Shown one piece after another: positions 50,670-58,524 of a stretch of DNA of 64,000 nt. This DNA is from Demequina iriomotensis (GTDB lineage Bacteria; Actinomycetota; Actinomycetes; Actinomycetales; Demequinaceae): contig NZ_BBME01000010.1 in NCBI RefSeq assembly GCF_000971395.1, positions 62,001 through 126,000 of the forward strand. Direction: 5' to 3'. The number at the start of each line of letters is the position of its first letter. The first letter of the stretch is position 1. Both the position numbers and the translations under genes were made by a program. The notes beneath the pieces are model-generated. The model did not search any database and had not been told where the DNA came from. It saw only the letters and a list, made by a program, of their open reading frames with translations.

Positions 50670-52850
50670 ATGGCGAACGAGCGCGGACTGACGGCGGAAC
50701 GGAGCGGCCTCGCGCCCGAGCAGGAGGTCGTGGACGGCCTCTACTCGCGGCTCGACGCCCTACGCGACGAGGCCGGCGGCCGGCTCGCGGCGATCCGCAA
50801 GGAGGGGCCGTCTGGCTCCCCGCAGAACCGCTCGGAGCGCGACGCGTTCGCCACGTTGTACGAGGACCGCATCGCCCAGCTCGACGCCGTCGAGGACCGC
50901 CTCTGCTTCGGTCGCCTCGACCTGCGCGACGGCGAACGCTTCTATGTCGGCCGCATCGGCCTGTCCGACGCCGAGCACGTGCCGCTCCTGACGGACTGGC
51001 GCGCGCCCGCCGCACGCTCCTTCTACTCCGCGACCGCCGCCAACCCGGGCGAGGTGGTGAACCGCCGTCACCTCACCACGCTGGGCAGGCGCGTCACCGC
51101 CGTCGAGGACGACGTCCTGGACGTCGACGCGCTGCGCGAGATGGGCGCCGACGAGGCCCTCGCGGGCGAGGGCGCGCTGCTCGCCGCGCTCGGCGCGCGC
51201 CGCACCGGCCGCATGGGCGACATCGTCGCGACCATCCAGGCCGAGCAGGACGCGGTCATCCGCGCGCCCATGGCGGGCGCGCTCGTGGTGCAGGGCGGCC
51301 CCGGCTCCGGCAAGACCGCCGTCGCGCTGCACCGCGCCGCGTTCCTCCTCTACCACCACCGCGAGCAGCTCGAGTCGCGCGGCGTGCTCCTCATCGGGCC
51401 CTCGAAGACCTTCCTGCGCTACATCGATCACGTGCTGCCGTCGCTCGGCGAGACGGGCGCCGTGTCCACCACCCTCGCCGGCCTGGTGCCCGGCGTCGCG
51501 GTCACGGCGGTCGAGCCCGACGCCTCCGCCGAGGTCAAGGGCCGCACCGTCATGGCGGACATCATCAAGGCCGCGGTGCGCGAGCGCCAGCGCGTCCCGC
51601 GCGCGGACAAGGAGATCCGCATCGACGGCCGGACCGTCGTGATCCGTCGCGGCGACGTCAAGGATGCGCAGGCGCGGGCCCGCCGCGACGGCCGCCCGCA
51701 CAACCAGGCGCGCGCGCAGTTCGCGAAGGACATGATCGGTCGCCTCACGCGTCAGCTGGTCGAGCAGCTGGAGGTCTACTCGGACGAGGACCGCATCGAG
51801 CTCGAGCGCGATGTGCGTGACGACCGCAACGTGCGGATCGCGCTCAACCTGTGCTGGCTGCCGATCGCCCCGGAGCAGCTGCTGCGCGACCTGTTCTCGA
51901 AGCCGCACCTGCTCGACCACGCCGCCCGCATGCTGCCGCAGGACGAGCGCGACCTCCTGCTGCGCCCCTCCGCCGCCCCGTTCACGGAGGCCGACGTGCC
52001 CCTGCTGGACGAGGCGGCCGAGCTCCTCGGCGAGCTCCCCGGCGGCCGGTCCCGCCGGTCGGACGAGCCCTCGGCCGAGGAGATCCAGTACGCCAAGGAC
52101 GTGCTCGAGACGTTCGGCGACGGCGGCATGGTGACCGCCGAGTCGCTCGCCGCCCGCATGAAGGGCGGCACCGCGCGCCTGTCGGTGGCCGAGCGCGCGC
52201 GCGGCGACCGCACGTGGACCTACGGGCACGTGGTGGTCGACGAGGCGCAGGAGCTGAGCCCCATGGCGTGGCGGATGCTGCTGCGCCGCTGCCCGACGCG
52301 CTCGTTCACGATCGTGGGCGACGTGGCGCAGACCACCGCGGTGGCCGGCACCCGGTGGTGGCCCGAGACCATGGACCCCCTGTTCCAGGCCGGCTGGGAG
52401 CTGCGCGAGCTCACCATCTCCTACCGCATCCCGGCGGCCGTGGCCGATGCGGCGCAGGCCTACGCGAAGGCGGCGCGGCTGCCCGTGAGCGACCTCCGCG
52501 CCGCGCGCGAGCTGGACGATGCCGCGGCGGCGACGCGCGCGGACGATGCGGTGGGGACGGCGGCACGGATCGCGGCCGCGCATGAGCGAGCGTTCGCCGA
52601 GGGCGACGGCGGCCTGGTCGCGGTCATCGCGCCGCCGCGCCTTCACGGCGCGCTGCGCTCGCGGCTGCCGGGAACGGTCGAGCTCTACACCGCCCGCGAG
52701 TCGAAGGGACTCGAGTTCGACGTCGCGATCGTCGTCGAGCCTGCCGAGATCGCCGAGCGGCCCGGGGACCTGTACGTCGCGCTCACGCGACCGACCCGGC
52801 GGCTCGAGATCGTGCACGCGAGCGCGCTGCCCGACGGCCTGGCGGTCTGA
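50670..52850 (+). CDS. helD: HelD-like UvrD/Rep superfamily ATPase
   Basis: About 726 aa. Walker A GGPGSGKTAVALHRA, an N-terminal arm (about 10-110), a long central insertion, VVVDEAQELSPMAW (motif II), VGDVAQTTA and a C-terminal ESKGLEFDVAIVVEP plus LYVALTRPTRRL (motifs V/VI). The insertion and arm match HelD proteins that remove RNA polymerase from DNA or recycle it, rather than true DNA helicases. The GGAGG box is 8 nt from the ATG at 50670; the ATG at 50664 is less well spaced. Confidence 0.9.
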   Translation: MANERGLTAERSGLAPEQEVVDGLYSRLDALRDEAGGRLAAIRKEGPSGSPQNRSERDAFATLYEDRIAQLDAVEDRLCFGRLDLRDGERFYVGRIGLSDAEHVPLLTDWRAPAARSFYSATAANPGEVVNRRHLTTLGRRVTAVEDDVLDVDALREMGADEALAGEGALLAALGARRTGRMGDIVATIQAEQDAVIRAPMAGALVVQGGPGSGKTAVALHRAAFLLYHHREQLESRGVLLIGPSKTFLRYIDHVLPSLGETGAVSTTLAGLVPGVAVTAVEPDASAEVKGRTVMADIIKAAVRERQRVPRADKEIRIDGRTVVIRRGDVKDAQARARRDGRPHNQARAQFAKDMIGRLTRQLVEQLEVYSDEDRIELERDVRDDRNVRIALNLCWLPIAPEQLLRDLFSKPHLLDHAARMLPQDERDLLLRPSAAPFTEADVPLLDEAAELLGELPGGRSRRSDEPSAEEIQYAKDVLETFGDGGMVTAESLAARMKGGTARLSVAERARGDRTWTYGHVVVDEAQELSPMAWRMLLRRCPTRSFTIVGDVAQTTAVAGTRWWPETMDPLFQAGWELRELTISYRIPAAVADAAQAYAKAARLPVSDLRAARELDDAAAATRADDAVGTAARIAAAHERAFAEGDGGLVAVIAPPRLHGALRSRLPGTVELYTARESKGLEFDVAIVVEPAEIAERPGDLYVALTRPTRRLEIVHASALPDGLAV

Positions 52851-52860
52851 CGGCCCGCGT

Positions 52861-53670
52861 TCAGCGCGGCTCGCAGCCGCCCGCTCCCGCGAGCGCGAGG
52901 CCCGCGAGGTCGCCCGGACCCCAGTCGATGAGGCGCAGGTTGGACTCGTGCATGAGCTCGTGCGTATCCCCCACATGGGCGAGGCCCACCACGTGGCCGA
53001 GCTCGTGCGCGACGACCGCCTGGGCGAGCTCCTCGCCCTCGCCGTCCTCACGGATCCGGGCCACGTCCTCCCAGTCGATGATCACGACTCCCGCGCGCAG
53101 GTACTGCGCGTCACCGTAGGCGCCGGGCACCGCGCTCGACCCGCCGAGGCCCGTCACCGTGCCGGCCAGGTCGGGGTTGTCCGCCTCGGCCTGGAAGCCG
53201 ATGACGATCGGCGCGAAGCGGTCGCCGTAGCGCGGCTGCACGAGCGCACGATCGAAGCGCGCCGGCTCGTCGGTGAAGCCCTCATAGGCGAACTCGAGCC
53301 CCGTCGCCTGCGACACCGAGGCGACGGCTGCGTGGACGGTCTCCTCGAAGCCTTCGGGCATGTCCTGCGGCGAGATGACGTAGGCGAGCGGCACGCAGGG
53401 GTCGTACCGCACCGGGCCGCCGTCCGGGCCGCCCTCGCGGAACAGCAGGTCGTACGAGCCCACGGTCGACACCGTGACCTCGGGGAGCAGGCGCTGCTCC
53501 TCGCCCTGCGCGAGGGGGATGCGGATGGTCTCGCCGTTCGCCTCGATGGCGTTGCGGGGCGTACCCCAGTGGCGGACGTCGGACCACGTCACCCCGCGCC
53601 ACCATGCGCCCGCGGCGAACAGGGATGCCGCCACCACCGTGACGACGACGAACCGGCCCACCTGCCTCAT
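52861..53670 (-). CDS. predicted secreted zinc metalloprotease
   Basis: 269 aa. An N-terminal membrane segment or uncleaved signal (7-24) precedes the catalytic motif HELGHVVGLAH (222-232), which is HExxHxxGxxH of metzincin-type enzymes, with ELMH (238-241) as a likely Met-turn. It is probably an extracytoplasmic protease of the matrixin-like actinobacterial group. The substrate is unknown. The stop is 10 nt from the HelD stop, so the two converge. Start ATG at 53670. Confidence 0.85.
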   Translation of the reverse strand: MRQVGRFVVVTVVAASLFAAGAWWRGVTWSDVRHWGTPRNAIEANGETIRIPLAQGEEQRLLPEVTVSTVGSYDLLFREGGPDGGPVRYDPCVPLAYVISPQDMPEGFEETVHAAVASVSQATGLEFAYEGFTDEPARFDRALVQPRYGDRFAPIVIGFQAEADNPDLAGTVTGLGGSSAVPGAYGDAQYLRAGVVIIDWEDVARIREDGEGEELAQAVVAHELGHVVGLAHVGDTHELMHESNLRLIDWGPGDLAGLALAGAGGCEPR

Positions 53671-53797
53671 GACGCCACTCTCCCACGGCCGTCCGCGACG
53701 GCCGTCACCGTCCGCCGTGGTCCTCGTCACACGGCAGGCGTCCTCCGAGGCATGTCCCGAGTTGGAGAAGGCCACGAAGTGCGAGACGATAGCGCCC

Positions 53798-54994
53798 GTG
53801 CGCGCACTTCTGCTTGAGAACCTGTCCCCCAAGGCCACCGAGATCCTCGAGGCCGCCGACATCTCCGTGGAGAACCACGGCGGCGCGATGGACGAGGACG
53901 AGCTGATCGAGGCCCTCCAGGGCGTCGAGCTCCTCGGCATCCGCTCGAAGACGCAGCTGACGGAGCGCGTGATCGAGGCGTGTCCGGATCTCATCGGCGT
54001 CGGGGCGTTCTCGATCGGCACCAACCAGATCGACCTCGCCGCCGCCGCGCGCCACGGGATCGCGGCGTTCAACGCGCCGTTCTCCAACACGCGCTCCGTC
54101 GTCGAGATGGCGGTCTCCGAGATGATCTCGCTGACGCGTCGCCTCCCCGACCACAACCGGAGCCTCCACGAGGGCGTGTGGTCGAAGTCCGCGGCCGGCG
54201 CCCACGAGATCCGCGGGCGCACGCTCGGCATCGTCGGCTACGGCAACATCGGGTCGCAGCTGTCCGTGATCGCCGAGGCGCTCGGCATGAACGTCATCTT
54301 CTACGACAGCGCGGAGAAGCTCGCGCTCGGCAACGCCACGCGGATGCCGACCCTCGAGTCGCTGCTCCGCGAGGCGGACATCGTCACGCTCCACGTCGAC
54401 GGACGCAAGGGCAACCAGGGCTTCTTCGGCGTCGAGCAGTTCGACGCGATGAAGCAGGGCGCGCTCTTCCTCAACCTCTCCCGCGGGTTCATCGTCGACA
54501 TCGAGTCGCTCAAGTCGCGCCTCGAGTCCGGCGCGATCGGCGGAGCGGCGATCGACGTGTTCCCCGAGGAGCCCAAGAAGACCGGCGACCCGTTCGAGTC
54601 GCCCCTCCAGCACATGCCCAACGTCATCCTCACCCCCCACATCGGCGGGTCGACCGAGGAGGCGCAGCGCGACATCGGCATCTTCGTCGCCACGCGTCTG
54701 CGCGACTACGTGTTCCACGCGTCCACTTCGCTCAGCGTGAACCTTCCCAACCTCTCGCTCGACCAGGTCCAGGGCTCGCACCGCGTCGCCCACCTGCACG
54801 AGAACATCCCCGGCGTCCTCGCCGCCGTCAACCAGGTCTTCGCGGCCCACAACGTCAACATCGACGCCCAGCTCCTCGGCACGCGCGGCGAGCTCGGCTA
54901 CGTGGTGACCGACGTCGCATCCGGCCTCGACGACGACGCCATCCGAGCACTGTCGAGCATGCCCGGCACCGTACGTCTGCGAGTCCTCTCATAA
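53798..54994 (+). CDS. serA: D-3-phosphoglycerate dehydrogenase SerA
   Basis: 398 aa, E. coli-type short form: a substrate domain, NAD domain (GIVGYGNIGSQ, about 144-155), catalytic NLSRGF, IDVFPEEP and HIGGSTEEAQ (His), then a C-terminal ACT domain (about 325-398) for serine feedback. It catalyses the first step of serine synthesis. The GTG at 53798 (VRALLLEN) was chosen; an earlier reading frame continues upstream without homologous sequence. Its TAA stop overlaps the next gene's apparent ATA start. Confidence 0.95.
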   Translation: MRALLLENLSPKATEILEAADISVENHGGAMDEDELIEALQGVELLGIRSKTQLTERVIEACPDLIGVGAFSIGTNQIDLAAAARHGIAAFNAPFSNTRSVVEMAVSEMISLTRRLPDHNRSLHEGVWSKSAAGAHEIRGRTLGIVGYGNIGSQLSVIAEALGMNVIFYDSAEKLALGNATRMPTLESLLREADIVTLHVDGRKGNQGFFGVEQFDAMKQGALFLNLSRGFIVDIESLKSRLESGAIGGAAIDVFPEEPKKTGDPFESPLQHMPNVILTPHIGGSTEEAQRDIGIFVATRLRDYVFHASTSLSVNLPNLSLDQVQGSHRVAHLHENIPGVLAAVNQVFAAHNVNIDAQLLGTRGELGYVVTDVASGLDDDAIRALSSMPGTVRLRVLS

Positions 54995-56721
54995 ACACCA
55001 CCGATCCCACCGACGCCGTCTCCTTCGCCGAGCTCGGGCTGCCCGACCCGCTCGTCGAGGCGCTCGAACGCCACGGCATCGTCACCGCCTTCCCCATCCA
55101 GGCGGCGACCATCGCCGATGCGCTCGCGGGCAAGGACGTGCTGGGCAAGGCCCGCACCGGTTCCGGCAAGACGCTCGGCTTCGGTCTGCCCGCGATCGTG
55201 CGGCTCGCCGCCGGGCCGCGTCCCGCGAAGCGCCGACCGCGCGCGATCGTGCTCGTGCCGACCCGCGAGCTCGGCATGCAGGTGTCCGACGCGCTCGAGC
55301 CCTACGCCCACGCCATGCACGTGTCCCTCAAGCTCGTCGCCGGCGGACTCTCGATGTCCAAGCAGGTCCAGGCGCTCGAGCGCGGCGTCCACCTCGTGGT
55401 CGCGACCCCGGGCCGCATGGCCGACCTGGTCCGCAACGGTCACGCCGACCTCTCGGAGCTCGAGCTCATCGTCATGGACGAGGCCGACCACATGGCCGAG
55501 ATGGGCTTCATGGACGAGATCACGGAGATCCTCGCCGGCGTGCCCGAGGGTGGGCAGCGCCTCCTCTTCTCCGCGACCCTCGACGGCGACGTCGACCGCC
55601 TGGTCCGGACGTACATGCACGCCCCCGTCACGCATGACGTGACCGACGGCGACGACCAGCCCGCCACGATGCGCCACGTGGTGCTCAACGTCCCGCCGAA
55701 CGCGAAGTACCAGATCGCGACCCGCATCGCGGCGCGCGAGGGCCGCACCATCGTGTTCGTACGCACCAAGCTCGCCACCGAGCGCATCGCCGACGAGATG
55801 CGGGAGGCCGGCGTGCTCGCCCTCGCGATCCACGGCGACCGCTCGCAGGCGGAGCGCAACTTCGCGATCAGCGCCTTCCGCGCGGGCGACGTGCCCGTGC
55901 TGGTGGCCACCGACGTCGCCGCACGCGGCATCCACGTCGACCACGTCGACCTGGTGATGCAGATCGACCCTCCCGCGGACCACAAGGACTACACGCACCG
56001 CTCGGGGCGCACGGCGCGCGCCGGCGAGGACGGGCTCGTCGTCACGCTCGTGCTACCGCACCAGCGCCGTTCCACGGACCGCATGCTGGAGCGCGCCGGC
56101 GTGGACGTCACGTTCCGCAAGGTGCGCGGCGAGGACGACGAGTCCCTCGCGATGGTCGACGAGCTCACCGGCGGCCGCGAGCCGTCGTGGCAGCCTGTGC
56201 GCGAGCCGCGTCCGCAGCGTCCCGAGCGACGCGGACGCTACGAGCGTCCGGGTCGGGGCGACCGGCCCGGTCGCGGCGACCGCCAGCGTCCCGAGCGGCG
56301 CTGGGAGGACCGCCCCGCGCGCACGTGGGACCGCGACGAGCGCCCGCGGCGCGACGACCGCGAGGCACGCCCGCGTCGCGACGACTCACGCACGGACGAC
56401 GTGCTTGCCGCGACGCAGCGCATGGAGGAGCGGCTCGCGCGCATGGAGGCGAACCTCGCCGAGCGCGAGGCAGCCCTGTCGGCGCGCGAGCGCGGCCTGT
56501 CCGAGCGCGAGGCGAAGCTCGACGACCGCGCGCCGCGCCGGGACGAGCGCCCGGCGAAGGGCGGCTACGGCAAGGGCGGCTACGCCAACGACCGCGGTGA
56601 CCGCGGCGGCGCGTCCTCCGGCCGGTCGGGCAAGCCCTACGGCAAGTCCTCGAAGGGCGGGAAGGGCTCGTTCGACTCGAGCTCTACGCGGAAGCCTCGG
56701 AAGCCGAGGAGCGGGCGCTAG
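54991..56721 (+). CDS. DEAD-box RNA helicase with apparent ATA start and Arg/Gly-rich tail
   Basis: 576 aa if ATA 54991 is used. Q motif F-AELGLP...GIVTAFPIQ (about 12-37), Walker A ARTGSGKT (54-61), [25 protein letters not shown] and [10 protein letters not shown] mark a DEAD-box RNA helicase. The tail from ~385 is rich in Arg/Asp/Gly with a heptad-like helix ([20 protein letters not shown]). No in-frame ATG, GTG or TTG is found between the serA stop region and the Walker A, and the upstream frame also lacks one nearby. The gene overlaps nrdR by 38 nt at the 3' end, tail to tail. Confidence 0.88.
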   Translation: MNTTDPTDAVSFAELGLPDPLVEALERHGIVTAFPIQAATIADALAGKDVLGKARTGSGKTLGFGLPAIVRLAAGPRPAKRRPRAIVLVPTRELGMQVSDALEPYAHAMHVSLKLVAGGLSMSKQVQALERGVHLVVATPGRMADLVRNGHADLSELELIVMDEADHMAEMGFMDEITEILAGVPEGGQRLLFSATLDGDVDRLVRTYMHAPVTHDVTDGDDQPATMRHVVLNVPPNAKYQIATRIAAREGRTIVFVRTKLATERIADEMREAGVLALAIHGDRSQAERNFAISAFRAGDVPVLVATDVAARGIHVDHVDLVMQIDPPADHKDYTHRSGRTARAGEDGLVVTLVLPHQRRSTDRMLERAGVDVTFRKVRGEDDESLAMVDELTGGREPSWQPVREPRPQRPERRGRYERPGRGDRPGRGDRQRPERRWEDRPARTWDRDERPRRDDREARPRRDDSRTDDVLAATQRMEERLARMEANLAEREAALSARERGLSEREAKLDDRAPRRDERPAKGGYGKGGYANDRGDRGGASSGRSGKPYGKSSKGGKGSFDSSSTRKPRKPRSGR

Positions 56722-57169
56722 CGGCGTCCTCCTCGCGCAGGCGGGCGATCGCGGCCTCGAAGTCATCGAGGGTGTCGAACGCCTGGTAGACGCTGGCGAA
56801 GCGCAGGTAGGCGATCTCGTCCAGATCGCGCAACGGCGTGAGGATGGCCAGGCCGATGTCGAGAGCATTGATCTCGGCCTGGCCGTTCGCGCGGATCGCC
56901 TCCTCGACCTTCTGGGCGAGGAGCGCGAGGTCGTCGTCGCTCACGGGGCGCCCCTGGCACGCCTTCTTGACGCCCGACACGATCTTGTCGCGGCTGAACG
57001 ACTCGGTCACTCCGTTGCGCTTGAGAACCGACAGGCTGGCCGTCTCGACGGTGGTGAAACGCTTGCCGCACGCGGGGCACTCGCGGCGCCGGCGGATCGA
57101 CGAGCCGTCGTCCGAGGTACGCGAGTCGATGACGCGGGAATCGCCGTTGCGGCAGAACGGGCAGTGCAT
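56684..57169 (-). CDS. nrdR: transcriptional repressor NrdR
   Basis: 161 aa. Zinc ribbon MHCPFCRN...CPACGKRF with Cys3, Cys6, Cys31 and Cys34, then an ATP-cone domain ([16 protein letters not shown]...). It represses ribonucleotide reductase genes when dATP is high. The ATG at 57169 is the family start; upstream in-frame codons are rejected. It converges on and overlaps the helicase by 38 nt. It is near lexA, as in most actinobacteria. Confidence 0.96.
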   Translation of the reverse strand: MHCPFCRNGDSRVIDSRTSDDGSSIRRRRECPACGKRFTTVETASLSVLKRNGVTESFSRDKIVSGVKKACQGRPVSDDDLALLAQKVEEAIRANGQAEINALDIGLAILTPLRDLDEIAYLRFASVYQAFDTLDDFEAAIARLREEDAASARSSASEASA

Positions 57170-57234
57170 GCGTTCACTCTGCCACGAACACGGCCCCTCT
57201 CCCAATCGCCGCAGCCGCTCGCGCCGGGCCCGCC

Positions 57235-57549
57235 CTACTCGACGGGCAGGTAGATCTGCTCGCCCGCGGCGAGCGCGGTCGACGGCATCGAGTTGAGGTG
57301 CTGGATCCGGGCGATCATGTCGCGCACGTCGTCACCGTCCGGGGTGATCGCCGCGGCGATGTCCCACAGCGTCTCCCCCGACGCGACGGTGTAGGCGTCG
57401 ACCGCGACGGGCTCCGCCGGCGCATCGGACGCAAAGGCCTGCGGGCCGAAGATCGCTGCCGCTGCGAGCAGCAGCGTCACGCCGGCCACACGGCCGGTAC
57501 GGGTACGGCGTGCTCGCGCCTCTGCGTTCTGCGGTGCGTAGATGCTCAT
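57235..57549 (-). CDS. small LysM membrane protein, likely SOS division regulator
   Basis: 104 aa. A basic N-terminus (ARRTRTGR), one membrane segment ([19 protein letters not shown]) and a C-terminal LysM domain ([16 protein letters not shown]...[11 protein letters not shown]). The layout matches M. tuberculosis Rv2719c/ChiZ and C. glutamicum DivS-region proteins, which are SOS-induced and next to lexA. Two abutting SOS boxes lie just upstream of the ATG at 57549. An upstream in-frame start at 57630 would sit inside the operator. Role as an SOS division inhibitor is inferred. Confidence 0.85.
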   Translation of the reverse strand: MSIYAPQNAEARARRTRTGRVAGVTLLLAAAAIFGPQAFASDAPAEPVAVDAYTVASGETLWDIAAAITPDGDDVRDMIARIQHLNSMPSTALAAGEQIYLPVE

Positions 57550-57564
57550 CTCTGCCTCCTCGAT

Positions 57565-57596
57565 TCGAACACCTGTTCTATCGAACGTATGTTCTA
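57565..57596. promoter_or_regulatory. two abutting SOS boxes (LysM-gene side)
   Basis: TCGAACACCTGTTCTA (57565-57580) is directly followed by TCGAACGTATGTTCTA (57581-57596). Both match the actinobacterial LexA box CGAAC-N4-GTTC-type pattern, the second almost perfectly. They are 16 nt from the LysM gene start and 130 nt from lexA. Confidence 0.9.
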
Positions 57597-57632
57597 GTTC
57601 TAGCACTCGGGTCCGACGGTGACAAGACACGG

Positions 57633-57648
57633 TCGAACATATGTTTGA
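57633..57648. promoter_or_regulatory. SOS box upstream of lexA
   Basis: TCGAACATATGTTTGA is a near-perfect LexA operator, 79 nt before the lexA ATG, giving autoregulation as in relatives. Confidence 0.9.
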
Positions 57649-57726
57649 TTTCGCGCTCGCATTGCCCTAGCGTCGTGAGACAAGAGGACCACCGAGGTCT
57701 GACAACGAGGACGCCGGGAGGCAGTG

Positions 57727-58470
57727 ATGGGGCACCAGGGCTCGAGCGAGGCCGGATCCGACGGACGCGTGTCGCGCACGGACGCCACCGTTCACGAGCT
57801 CCGCGATCCCGCCACCGGGCTCACGGCGCGGCAGCGCGCCGTGGTCGACTTCATCCGCGCCACCGTGCTCGATCGCGGGTATCCGCCGTCGATGCGCGAG
57901 ATCGGCGACGCGGTGGGCCTCACCTCCCCGTCGTCGGTCAAGCATCAGCTCACCGCGCTCGAGCAGAAGGGCGTCCTCCGGCGCGACCCGCATCGTCCCC
58001 GCGCCATCGAGGTGGTGCTGCCCGGCGAGGAGCCCGCACCGTCCGTGGTGGCCGCTCCGCCCGCGCCCGTCGTGGTCGCCCCCGGGATGCCCGACGACGT
58101 CTCGCTGGTGCCGCTCGTCGGACGGATCGCGGCCGGCGGCCCGATCCTCGCCGAGCAGAGCGTCGAGGACACGTTCGCCCTGCCTCGCCAGCTCACCGGC
58201 GACGGCGAGCTGTTCATGCTCCAGGTCTCCGGCGACTCGATGGTCGACGCCGCCATCTGCGACGGCGACTGGGTGGTGGTGCGGCGCCAGAACAGCTGCG
58301 ACAACGGCGACATCGTCGCCGCGCTGCTCGACGACGAGGCGACCGTCAAGACCTTCCGGCGCAAGGACGGCCAGGTCTGGCTCATGCCTCACAACCCGGC
58401 GTACACGCCCATCGACGGGACGCACGCGAGCATCATGGGCAAGGTCGTCTCGGTGTTGCGACGCGTCTGA
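57727..58470 (+). CDS. lexA: SOS repressor LexA
   Basis: 247 aa. The winged-helix domain holds [28 protein letters not shown], a Pro/Ala/Val-rich linker follows (about 100-122), then the peptidase domain: cleavage site Ala136-Gly137, Ser171 in GDSM and Lys208 in ATVKTF. All catalytic residues are intact. RecA-stimulated self-cleavage would derepress the boxes described. The ATG at 57727 is preferred to the GTG at 57724, with GGGAGG 5 nt upstream. Confidence 0.97.
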   Translation: MGHQGSSEAGSDGRVSRTDATVHELRDPATGLTARQRAVVDFIRATVLDRGYPPSMREIGDAVGLTSPSSVKHQLTALEQKGVLRRDPHRPRAIEVVLPGEEPAPSVVAAPPAPVVVAPGMPDDVSLVPLVGRIAAGGPILAEQSVEDTFALPRQLTGDGELFMLQVSGDSMVDAAICDGDWVVVRRQNSCDNGDIVAALLDDEATVKTFRRKDGQVWLMPHNPAYTPIDGTHASIMGKVVSVLRRV

Positions 58471-58509
58471 CGGCACGATGCGCGCGGGAGCAGCGCCGCC
58501 ATCGTGCCG
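58471..58509. terminator. inverted repeat between convergent lexA and dinG
   Basis: CGGCACGATG (58471-58480) and CATCGTGCCG (58500-58509) are a perfect 10-bp inverted repeat with a 19-nt GC-rich loop. It starts at the lexA stop and ends 16 nt from the dinG-type stop. A bidirectional terminator is the likely role, though the loop is long and there is no T-run. Confidence 0.55.
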
Positions 58510-58524
58510 TCCGGGCCGGGACCC

